The notes under the pieces are model-generated. The model was not told where the DNA came from and ran no database searches. It worked only from the letters and a program-made list of their open reading frames with translations. From Marivivens sp. (GTDB taxonomy: Bacteria > Pseudomonadota > Alphaproteobacteria > Rhodobacterales > Rhodobacteraceae), in the NCBI GenBank assembly GCA_024642115.1, contig JAHEBU010000002.1:248001-312000 (forward strand): 64,000 nucleotides of DNA, in the 5' to 3' direction. The translations under genes were made by a program, and so were the position numbers. Shown here one piece after another: positions 57,107-64,000 of the stretch (its first letter is position 1; each line of letters opens with the position of its first letter).

Positions 57107-58546
57107 ATGCAGCACGCCATACCCTCCTCTCAGGTCGTTCAGGACCAGCCACCGCCGCGCGGTATCCTGCTCACGCTGGTAATCACCGGGCTGGCGGCTG
57201 TCGCGTCGATGTTCGCCATCGTCACATGGATGGCCGATGCCACCAATGCCCTCGCCCAGGCCAACTCGGCCGAACTGATCAAGGCGACGCTACGGGGCAT
57301 GGAAAAACGCCTGACAATCTCGACCGCCGATTATGGCAACTGGAACGAGGCTTATGACTGGGTCGTCGCGCAGGACAGCGAGGCGATCCTTGCCAACATC
57401 GGCACAGGCGCGACCGAGGGGAAAACCTTTGATCTGCTGTTTCTCACCCAGGCCGACGGGTCGTTTCTATACGCCTTTGCCAACGGTCAGACCGAATCAA
57501 ACCCCGCCATTTTCGATCCGCACCTGGCCCGCACACTTGCCAGATCCGTCGCTTCCATGCCCGGCACGCCGTATGACACCGTGGCCGGCTACGCCAATGT
57601 CGGGGGCGGGATCGCGATGGTCTCGGCAGGGCGGGTGCAGCCCTATGATCTGGCGGGGCTGGATGTCGCCCGACTGCCGGTGCTTGTCACAGGGATCGAT
57701 CTGAGCCCGGCGCGATTGATGCAGATCGGGACCGACCTGGTGATCCGTGACATTCGCCTGACCCAGGAACCGGCTGTGGCCGATGGCGGCGCGTCGTCCC
57801 TACCCTTGATGGGAGTGGACGGGACACAGGTCGCCACGCTGACCTGGACGCCGGCAAAGCCGGGTACGGTGCTGTTCTGGCGCAGCATGCCGATCGTGGC
57901 CTGTATGTCGATCCTTCTGATGGCATGCAGCACCATCGTCGGTCGCGCCTCGATCCAGCAGACTGCCAACTATGTCCGGGCAAAACAGCAGGGCCAGACC
58001 GATCCGCTGACCGGGCTTATGAACCGCGCGGGGGTCGATGACCTGATCGCCCGGCCCAAGATCCGGTCGGCCCTGAGCCGTGGTGCGGCCGCACTGATCT
58101 TTATGGACCTGAACGGGTTCAAGTTGATCAACGACCGCTGCGGGCACGATGTGGGCGACCTGGCATTGCAAATCACGGCTGAAAGGTTGCGCGCGTCGAT
58201 CCGGCCGGGTGACATCCTCGCCCGGATCGGCGGGGACGAGTTCGTTTGCCTGCTGATCGGCGATGGTCCGGCGCAGGCCGCCGAACTGGTGGCGCAGCGG
58301 ATCGTCAGCCGGACATCCGGGGCAATCCACATCGGAGACCAGGACCACTTTTGCAGACCCGCTCTTGGAATCGCCGTGGCCGACCCCGGCATGGGCTGGG
58401 CCGAGTTGCTGGGCCGGGCCGATCAGGCGATGTATGCCGCCAAGAACCGGTCGATAGACCAGCCCGTGTTCTATTCACCCTCGGTCGGGGCAGATGCATC
58501 GTTGCGCAAGGCCCGGGTGACGCTGCGCAGTGTGGGATCGCCCTGA
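57107..58546 (+). CDS. Membrane CHASE4-GGDEF diguanylate cyclase
   Basis: 479 residues. TM1 (about 20-42), a periplasmic CHASE4-like domain (about 55-250, with TADYGNWNEAYDWV and DLLFLTQADGSFLYAF), TM2 (about 258-281), then a GGDEF domain from about 295. The active site GGDEF is intact (375-379), with the inhibitory I-site RPGD at 366-369, so it should make c-di-GMP with product inhibition. No EAL domain. It lies opposite in orientation between nuoB and nuoA, where no gene is expected. Confidence 0.92.
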   Translation: MQHAIPSSQVVQDQPPPRGILLTLVITGLAAVASMFAIVTWMADATNALAQANSAELIKATLRGMEKRLTISTADYGNWNEAYDWVVAQDSEAILANIGTGATEGKTFDLLFLTQADGSFLYAFANGQTESNPAIFDPHLARTLARSVASMPGTPYDTVAGYANVGGGIAMVSAGRVQPYDLAGLDVARLPVLVTGIDLSPARLMQIGTDLVIRDIRLTQEPAVADGGASSLPLMGVDGTQVATLTWTPAKPGTVLFWRSMPIVACMSILLMACSTIVGRASIQQTANYVRAKQQGQTDPLTGLMNRAGVDDLIARPKIRSALSRGAAALIFMDLNGFKLINDRCGHDVGDLALQITAERLRASIRPGDILARIGGDEFVCLLIGDGPAQAAELVAQRIVSRTSGAIHIGDQDHFCRPALGIAVADPGMGWAELLGRADQAMYAAKNRSIDQPVFYSPSVGADASLRKARVTLRSVGSP

Positions 58547-59605
58547 CCTGACAGTTCGGTGCCGGTAAACCGGCCCCTGGTGGGTGCGGCCAGGCGGTGC
58601 TGGGCCTTTGCACGACGAGCCTGGTGATATCGACGACCAGGTGTTTGGCGCGGGTGCTGCGGATCGTCGGCAGCTCGCGCCCCTCGGCCCGGTCTGTTTC
58701 GTCGATAAGGCAGTCGGCAAAAAGTCTTTGGCCCGCATGCCGAACCGCATCTTGCGGCTCATTGGGTCGGTCACTTCTTGCAGTCCCAATCGTGTGCCGC
58801 CCCGTTCACGGATGAACCGATGGCGGATGGTGGTCGACAAGGCGCAGCCCTCTGTCACGCAAACAGATCGTGCACCTCGGGCGTGCTGGTGCGGACATAG
58901 CTGAACGTGGTTATGGTGAACGGAACAACGTTGTTTTCGTCTGGATCGGGCCATTCAAAACTCTCGTCGTTCTCGTCGTCCCCGTTGTGGTTGGCTTGAT
59001 GCTGCGGAGCCGGTTACACATTTTTCCGTTGGACAGTGATTTCCAAGTTGCCACCCTCGTTCGCCGGCCCGCAGGTGGTGAAAGCATCCTCCCGACCCCC
59101 GGGGATTTCGGGATCGCCAGCCGCAGCGTTTCAGGGTCCGGATGCGACCGCGCCCGGGCTTGCAGGGTCGTGGTCCGGACCGGGCTGCGGTTCAGCCCGA
59201 AGGGCACAATGGCCACCAGCCATCTGAACACCGCAAGTCGCCGATGCCAAGGGCCACCGCCCAAGGGATCATCCCGGCACCGCTGACCTGCGCCGGACTG
59301 ACCCCGGTCAGCGCCAGCAGAAACGACCACATCATCTACCCCGATATGCGTTCCATCCCGCCATTCGGATAGCGCAACGCAGGCCAGAGCGGTGCAATCG
59401 TCGTCACCGGCACACGCAAAAGCGCGCCCCGTCCACGAAGGGCGACGATGACAAACACGACCAGACGTGGCGGCAGGCAGGCCAAGAAAATAGGCTGGCG
59501 CAGGCGGTCCGGCCGATCGCCCGAAATGTTCAAGGTCACGCCCGTCAACCACCCGATGGTCAGGGGGCAGATTCGCCGTGAAACGCGGAGAATTTAGGCT
59601 TAGCC
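58547..59605. other. About 1.06 kb without an intact gene between the GGDEF gene and nuoA
   Basis: No supported intact gene. Open frames exist on both strands but are short, overlapping, rich in Arg/Pro/His and without recognisable domains. Minus-strand fragments with sensible composition occur in different frames (see the pseudogene entry). A small inverted repeat GCCGGT/ACCGGC follows the GGDEF stop at 58561-58574. The whole stretch looks like decayed coding DNA. Confidence 0.6.
58880..59560 (-). pseudogene. Degraded coding remnant, probably part membrane protein
   Basis: Reading the minus strand from about 59548: a hydrophobic frame (LVVFVIVAL, then TTIAPLWPALRYPNGG) hits TAG at 59338-59336 and continues in the same frame as MMWSFLLALTGVSPAQ and MIPWAVALGIG; a shift then gives VFRWLVAIVPFGLNRSP. 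Further on, another frame yields SFEWPDPDENNVVPFTITTF ending VHDLFA-stop near 58860. In-frame stop plus shifts suggest a pseudogene, possibly two. Family not identified. Confidence 0.4.
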
Positions 59606-59608
59606 ATG

Positions 59609-59634
59609 AAAAATGCCGCCTCAAAGGGCGGCAT
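59609..59634 (-). terminator. Rho-independent terminator after nuoA
   Basis: On the minus strand ATGCCGCC, six-base loop, GGCGGCAT, then TTTTC. The stem is 59613-59634 with an 8-bp perfect match, 25 bp past the nuoA stop. It should end the nuoA transcript, making nuoA a separate transcription unit. Confidence 0.85.
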
Positions 59635-59659
59635 CTGGATCGTCAGGCGGACTGGTGGG

Positions 59660-60025
59660 TCATTCCCACTCCAGCGCGCCCTTTTTCCATTCGTAGGCGA
59701 ACCCGATGGTCAACACGCCCAGGAACACCATCATCGACCAGAACCCGACCATGCTGATGTCCTTAAAGGCGACGGCCCAAGGGAACAGGAACGCCACTTC
59801 GAGATCGAAAATGATGAACAGGATCGACACCAGATAGAACCGCACGTCGAACTTCATCCGCGCGTCGTCAAAGGCGTTGAACCCACATTCGTAGGCGCTG
59901 ACCTTTTCGGGGTCGGGGTTGCGCACCGCGATGATGGCCGCGGCCAGGATCAGGATCGCGCCAAGCGCGATGGCCAGGCCCAGAAAGATCATGATCGGCA
60001 GGTATTCGGTGGTCAGGCTCTGCAC
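59660..60025 (-). CDS. nuoA: NADH-quinone oxidoreductase subunit A
   Basis: 121 residues from GTG 60025, preceded by AGAGGAA about nine bases upstream; the frame is open further upstream but without conservation. Three transmembrane helices; the loop [35 protein letters not shown] is the family signature. It is the only nuo gene not contiguous with the rest; 2.7 kb with an opposite-strand gene separates it from nuoB. Confidence 0.95.
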   Translation of the reverse strand: MQSLTTEYLPIMIFLGLAIALGAILILAAAIIAVRNPDPEKVSAYECGFNAFDDARMKFDVRFYLVSILFIIFDLEVAFLFPWAVAFKDISMVGFWSMMVFLGVLTIGFAYEWKKGALEWE

Positions 60026-60165
60026 GGGTACAGGTTCCTCTGAATCGACATTCTGCCCGGACACCAAGACGCATCCGGCAAACTCCACCGACACTTACTC
60101 CCGCGCCCCGACAGGGTCAACCAACCGCAACGGCAGGGCGCCGGATTTGACTCAGGCGCCCCGGA

Positions 60166-60555
60166 TCAGGCGCGGGTGCTGCGGGTGGCCACGATCAGCG
60201 CCGACACCAGCATGACCAGCGCGACAGGAGCCCATAACAGCCGTTCGGCCTGCGAACCGGTCATCAGGTTGGCCGCCAGAGTGAGCAGCAAGACCACGAC
60301 CACGACCCAAAGCGCCCCGCGGCTGCCCAGCGGGCCGAACCCCTGAACCAGCTCGCCATGGGCCAGCACGATCTGCGCCATGGCAAGGGTCAGCAGGGCA
60401 GACCCCGCGGCCAGCATCCGACCTTTGGACGACAGCGCGCCGTCCACCATGCCGCCCTGCGTCAGGTGGCCCAGCGGCGCCCCAAGGGCCACCGCCATTT
60501 GAAACACACACAAAACCGCCGCCAGCGCGGCAAATACCAAAGCTGCCTGTTTCAT
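60166..60555 (-). CDS. Hypothetical four-helix membrane protein
   Basis: 129 residues with four hydrophobic segments (about 4-26, 45-64, 80-98, 105-123) and little else. GAPLGHLTQGGMVDGALSSKGRML forms the first loop. Its gene lies 140 bp upstream of nuoA on the same strand and could be co-transcribed with it. Function unknown. Confidence 0.65.
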   Translation of the reverse strand: MKQAALVFAALAAVLCVFQMAVALGAPLGHLTQGGMVDGALSSKGRMLAAGSALLTLAMAQIVLAHGELVQGFGPLGSRGALWVVVVVLLLTLAANLMTGSQAERLLWAPVALVMLVSALIVATRSTRA

Positions 60556-60666
60556 GGCTCAGACCTCCTCTTGGCTCTGTCTCAGGCCCGACCTCTCCGC
60601 TGTTGCGGGGTCGGTTGGTGCAATCTTGCCCAAGGATCCTGTCAATTCTGTGGCGGGCGCCCCGGA

Positions 60667-61188
60667 TCAGGCCGGATCGCCAAAATCGGTCAGGTCCATC
60701 CGCCGGGCGTTGCGCCGTTCATCCGGCGTCAGGGGAAAGCGGCGCAAGGTGGCGTCGTAATCGTGCCGCACCCTGACCCCCCAGTCGCGCCGCAGATGTG
60801 ACATCAGCCGCACATGGGCATCCATCCAGGTCTGACGGGAATAGTCATCGGTCACCGATGGGCCATGTGCCGTGCTGCGAAACATCCGGCTCAGCACGGA
60901 CCGAGTGCGATTGTCAGACAACGCCGAGCGCGTGCGCAGTTCTTCGTCCTGGGCCATCCGCCCGGTCATGCTCGATAATGTCATGAACAACAGCTCGTCG
61001 GCATCAACCGGCGTCCGTTCCAGTTCGATCCCGCGTTCGGACACCACCCAATCCCAGACCAGGCCGTTCCCTTCGACATGGGGGGTCGCCATGCCGTCTG
61101 ACTGCCGTTGATACCGAAACTCCGGCACGGGCCGGTTCAACCGGGCCAGATCCAGGCGCACCTGTTCTTCCACCTCGGCCAGAGTCAC
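60667..61188 (-). CDS. Imm63-like protein (putative immunity family)
   Basis: 173 residues. The pattern LAEVEEQVRLDLARLNRPVPEF, PHVEGNGLVWDWVVSERGIELERT, DADELLFMTLSSMTGRMAQDEELR and a C-terminal HDYDATLRRFPL resembles the Imm63 immunity family as I recall it. No cognate toxin is visible. Its start overlaps the stop of the aminotransferase gene by 4 bases, which is unusual for an immunity gene. Soluble, no signal peptide. Confidence 0.5.
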   Translation of the reverse strand: MTLAEVEEQVRLDLARLNRPVPEFRYQRQSDGMATPHVEGNGLVWDWVVSERGIELERTPVDADELLFMTLSSMTGRMAQDEELRTRSALSDNRTRSVLSRMFRSTAHGPSVTDDYSRQTWMDAHVRLMSHLRRDWGVRVRHDYDATLRRFPLTPDERRNARRMDLTDFGDPA

Positions 61189-62390
61189 TTGACCGCCGCT
61201 GCGGCCTGCCAGACCACCGACACCTCGGCCCGGATGATCCGGGCGATCAGGGCGCAGTCATCTAGAGAAAATGTAAGCGGCAACCGCATGTCAAGGATGC
61301 CTGCCAGCACCCGGTCGGTGGCAGGCATCGGCGCATGGGGGGCATAGCGCCAGCTGTCATAGCGGCTGGTAAAGGCCACGGGTTCGGGGGCACCGAACCA
61401 TTTCAACTCGACCCCCCGGGCGGCGCAACGGGCCACGACTTCGCGCACCTTGTCCTCGGACCAGTCCAGCAGCAGGAACTGAAACGACGAGGCAACAAAC
61501 CCCTCGCCCTCGGGCCGGTCAACCAGACGCAGGCCAGGCGTGTCGCGCAGCCCCGCCTCGACCACGCGATACCGGGCGTTCCATTTGCCCGCCTGTTCGG
61601 ACAACAGCCGCAGTTGCGGGCGCAGGATCGCGGCGCGCAGGTTGTCCATCCGCCCCGACACGTTGGGGGTTTCATATTTGATCTTGGCGAATGTTTCGGG
61701 CGGCGGCCCGGCCCGGTGCCGTTCGTACAGCATATAGCTGCCCGACAGGATGATGGCCCGCGCCATCCCCTCTGCATCGTCGGAAATCAGGAACCCGCCC
61801 TCGCCCGAATTGACGTGCTTGTAGGTCTGGGTGGAATAGCAGCCGAACCGACCGAACCGGCCCGACGGGATGCCGCGCCAGTTGGCCCCCATCGTGTGGG
61901 CGCAATCCTCGATCACGCTGATCCCGGCGGCGTCGCAGATGGCCATCAGCCGGTCCATGTCGGCAATATGCCCGCGCATGTGGGACAACAACAGGACCTT
62001 GGCCTGCCCGGCCTTTGTCGCCAGATCGTCAAGGTCGATAACCAGCCCCTCGGTCACGCCCACATAGACCGGCACAGCACCCAGCGAGGCAATGGCCCCC
62101 GGCACCGGGGCAAGGGTAAAGGCATTGGTCAGCACCGGATCGCCCGCCTTGACCCCGCAGGCCCGCAAGGCCGTCGTCATCGCATAGCCCCCGGATGCCA
62201 CGGCAAGGCAATATTTCGCCCCCATCTGGGCCGCGAACTCTTCTTCCAGCAGGGCGGTTTCGGCAATCTCGCCCGGGGCGGTATTATAGCGATGCAGGCG
62301 TCCGTGCCGCAGCACGGTCAGGGCGGCCATGATCCCTTCTTCGGGGATCGGCTCTTGCTGGGTAAAGCTGCCAGTAAAACGTTCGGTCAT
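61185..62390 (-). CDS. DegT/DnrJ/EryC1/StrS family aminotransferase
   Basis: 401-residue PLP enzyme of the sugar aminotransferase type. ALRHGRLHRYN-like entry (VLRHGRLHRYNT), VASGGYAMTTALRACGV, VIEDCAHTMGA with the PLP Asp, and the lysine in STQTYKHVNSGEGGF. Such enzymes transaminate keto-sugars for surface polysaccharides or antibiotics; some relatives only bind PLP as regulators. No other sugar-nucleotide genes are nearby, so the substrate is open. Confidence 0.88.
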   Translation of the reverse strand: MTERFTGSFTQQEPIPEEGIMAALTVLRHGRLHRYNTAPGEIAETALLEEEFAAQMGAKYCLAVASGGYAMTTALRACGVKAGDPVLTNAFTLAPVPGAIASLGAVPVYVGVTEGLVIDLDDLATKAGQAKVLLLSHMRGHIADMDRLMAICDAAGISVIEDCAHTMGANWRGIPSGRFGRFGCYSTQTYKHVNSGEGGFLISDDAEGMARAIILSGSYMLYERHRAGPPPETFAKIKYETPNVSGRMDNLRAAILRPQLRLLSEQAGKWNARYRVVEAGLRDTPGLRLVDRPEGEGFVASSFQFLLLDWSEDKVREVVARCAARGVELKWFGAPEPVAFTSRYDSWRYAPHAPMPATDRVLAGILDMRLPLTFSLDDCALIARIIRAEVSVVWQAAAAVK

Positions 62391-62495
62391 GGGTCAAGTC
62401 TGTTGCGGCGGCGGCGCGGCGTCAATGGCGCGCATGTCTCTTTCCATGTCGTGAAAGGGAAGGATCGGATTTTTGGAAAGGTGAGGATCGGGGGC

Positions 62496-63803
62496 ATGAC
62501 CCCGTTTGACCTGATCCACGACCTGCAATGGTCCGATCTGCCCGACTCGGTGCGGGACCGGATCGGCCTTCACCTGCTTGACCTGATCGGGGTGGCAGCG
62601 GGGGGCAGCCAGACCCGCATGGGTCGGATCATCCGCGATCATGCGGTGGCGCAGTTCGGTGGAACTGCGCCGCTGGTGTTCGACGGACGCAGCGCTTCGC
62701 TGCCCGGGGTTGCACTGTCACTGGGAATGACAATCGACGCGCTGGACGGACACGACGGGTTCAACCCGTCAAAGGGGCATATCGGCTGCCCCCTCATCGC
62801 GGCTAGCCTGCCGGTGGCTGCAAATCTTGACACGTCAGGTGAAGAATTCCTTGCAACCCTTTGCATAGGTTATGAATTCGGGGCGCGCGCGGCGATGGCC
62901 CAACATGGCACCGTCCCTGATTACCACACCTCGGGCAGTTGGGGGGCGGTGACGGCGGCGGCGGCTGTGGCCCGACTGCTGCACCTGCCCGCCGACCAGT
63001 CCCGGCACGCCTTGGGCATCGCCGAATACCACGGGCCGCGCAGTCAGATGATGCGCTGCATAGATGCGCCTACGATGGTCAAGGACGGGTCAGGCTGGGG
63101 GGCGATGGCGGGCGTTTCGGCGGCCTTGCTGGCGCAAAACGGCTTTACCGGCGCGCCTGCCATCACCGTCGAACAGGCCCCGGCCTATTGGTCGGACATC
63201 GGCCAACGCTGGTTCCTGCACGAACAGTATTTCAAACCCTACCCCGTCTGCCGCTGGGCGCAGGCCCCGATCGAAGGGGTTCTGGCCCTGCGCCGGGCGC
63301 ACAGCCTGACCTCAGACATGGTCGCCCGGATCGACGTGACCACCTTTCACGAATCGATCCGGCTGGCGACAAGGCGGCCCCTGACCACAGAAGAGGCGCA
63401 ATATTCCACGTCTTTCCCCTGCGCCGTGGCGCTGGTGCGCGGCACGGTGGGGGCAGCCGACATCGCCGACGACGCCCTGAGCGACCTTGAAATCCTGCGC
63501 CTGTCTGACAGCATGACCATGACCGAGGACGCCCATGCCAACGCCGTCTTTCCGGGCAAGCGTCTGGCGCGGGTCACGCTGACGCTTCACGACGGCCGGG
63601 TTCTGACCTCGGACTGGATGGAGCCGCGCTGGGATCACACCGCCCCGGCCACAGATGCCGAAATCCGGGCAAAGTTTCATGATCTGGCCGATGACCCGCT
63701 TGGCCGCGACCGCGCCGATCGCATCGAAGCGGCCATAGATGCCCTGCCCCGCACCCCGCTGTCCGCGCTGACTGACCTGCTGGGTCAGCCGATCAGGCGC
63801 TGA
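62496..63803 (+). CDS. MmgE/PrpD family protein
   Basis: 435 residues from ATG 62496 (GAGG upstream); the same frame runs much further upstream but there it is antisense to the aminotransferase. MmgE/PrpD family: LHLLDLIGVAAGGSQTRMG, DALDGHDGFNPSKGHIGCPL, GYEFGARAAMAQHG, DGSGWGAMAGVSAALLA and FKPYPVCRWAQAPIEG. Members dehydrate 2-methylcitrate, isomerise cis-aconitate or act on similar acids. It is not next to prpB/C, so the substrate is uncertain. Divergent from the DegT gene. Confidence 0.9.
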   Translation: MTPFDLIHDLQWSDLPDSVRDRIGLHLLDLIGVAAGGSQTRMGRIIRDHAVAQFGGTAPLVFDGRSASLPGVALSLGMTIDALDGHDGFNPSKGHIGCPLIAASLPVAANLDTSGEEFLATLCIGYEFGARAAMAQHGTVPDYHTSGSWGAVTAAAAVARLLHLPADQSRHALGIAEYHGPRSQMMRCIDAPTMVKDGSGWGAMAGVSAALLAQNGFTGAPAITVEQAPAYWSDIGQRWFLHEQYFKPYPVCRWAQAPIEGVLALRRAHSLTSDMVARIDVTTFHESIRLATRRPLTTEEAQYSTSFPCAVALVRGTVGAADIADDALSDLEILRLSDSMTMTEDAHANAVFPGKRLARVTLTLHDGRVLTSDWMEPRWDHTAPATDAEIRAKFHDLADDPLGRDRADRIEAAIDALPRTPLSALTDLLGQPIRR

Positions 63804-64000
63804 ACGGCAGGCAAAAGTTCGGAGTAGTGGCCAATCAGCGCATCGGGGTCCAGATTGCGCACCGCCGGGCCGCCGGGGCCAAAGGTGACAAGGATCGACG
63901 GGACGCCCGCCGCCCGCGATGTCTTGAAATCGGTCTCGGTGTCACCGACCAGCACCGATTGCGCCGGATCGCCGCCCGCCCGGCGCACCGCCTCGCGCAG
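63785..64000 (-). CDS. gph: HAD-family hydrolase, phosphoglycolate phosphatase-like (partial)
   Basis: Only the C-terminal 71 codons are in the window; the gene runs off the right edge. HAD motif IV is visible as VLVGDTETDFKTSRAAGVPSILVTFG, with the metal-binding Asp pair, typical of Gph enzymes that dephosphorylate 2-phosphoglycolate. Its end overlaps the MmgE/PrpD gene by 19 bases in convergent orientation. Confidence 0.75.
   Translation of the reverse strand: MREAVRRAGGDPAQSVLVGDTETDFKTSRAAGVPSILVTFGPGGPAVRNLDPDALIGHYSELLPAVQRLIG

Noticed and set aside
58475-58954. 159-codon minus-strand frame next to the GGDEF 3' end
   Set aside because: Overlaps the real GGDEF gene, and its sequence lacks any family match; treated as part of the decayed region.
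58547-59605. Insertion sequence between GGDEF gene and nuoA
   Set aside because: No terminal inverted repeats, target duplication or transposase motif (DDE) could be identified, so an IS is not called.

Overview
This window is GC-rich chromosomal DNA that looks like a member of the Rhodobacterales (Roseobacter/Rhodobacter group of Alphaproteobacteria). This rests on gene order (alr, MlaEF-type transporter, radA, cvpA and purF together; nuoN-birA-coaX-rnj) and on lineage-typical families inside the complex I cluster (DUF5333, DUF5337, NuoE with a C-terminal helical domain). No rRNA, tRNA, CRISPR array, intact insertion sequence or phage gene was seen.

Layout. 1-4850 (+): a secreted protein, alr, the MlaE/MlaF transporter pair, a membrane/coiled-coil protein often labelled 'DNA repair protein', and a PqiA-like protein. 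4847-11131 (-): a compact galactofuranose/galactose import unit (ytfQ, ytfR, ytfT, yjfF, a GntR/FadR regulator, galM) with an AT-rich palindrome just upstream of ytfQ. 11325-17381 (+): radA, cvpA, a LOV blue-light histidine kinase, purF, DUF1801, a short PilP/GspC-like protein and an SDR. 17584-20322 (+): surE, pcm and an NlpD-like lipoprotein. 20404-22952 (-): tatABC plus a DUF815 ATPase. 23160-31926: a YafY-type regulator, an orphan ABC ATPase, an SDR without YxxxK, a Hint-domain protein, prfC, a conserved hypothetical, an RhlE-type helicase with an RS-like tail, and a small secreted Cys-rich protein. 32082-35289 (-): rnj, coaX and birA, continuing the complex I operon.

35279-60025 (-) encodes all 14 subunits of NADH:quinone oxidoreductase (nuoA-N), with about 17 non-subunit reading frames between them: NTF2-like, CMD, MAPEG, DUF3291, DUF5333, DUF5337, several lipoproteins, three homologous small exported proteins, a 40-residue membrane microprotein and a membrane protein sharing the NuoE C-terminal domain. 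The operon is physically split: nuoA (with its own terminator) is separated from nuoB by an opposite-strand CHASE4-GGDEF diguanylate cyclase and about 1 kb of decayed sequence.

60166-64000: two small unknowns (one resembling Imm63 immunity proteins) next to a DegT-type aminotransferase, an MmgE/PrpD protein, and the 3' end of a HAD phosphatase. Two families of dispersed intergenic repeats are visible. The best candidates for something undescribed are the accessory module inside the nuo operon (paralogous exported proteins, microprotein, shared NuoE domain) and the insertion of a c-di-GMP gene that detaches nuoA.
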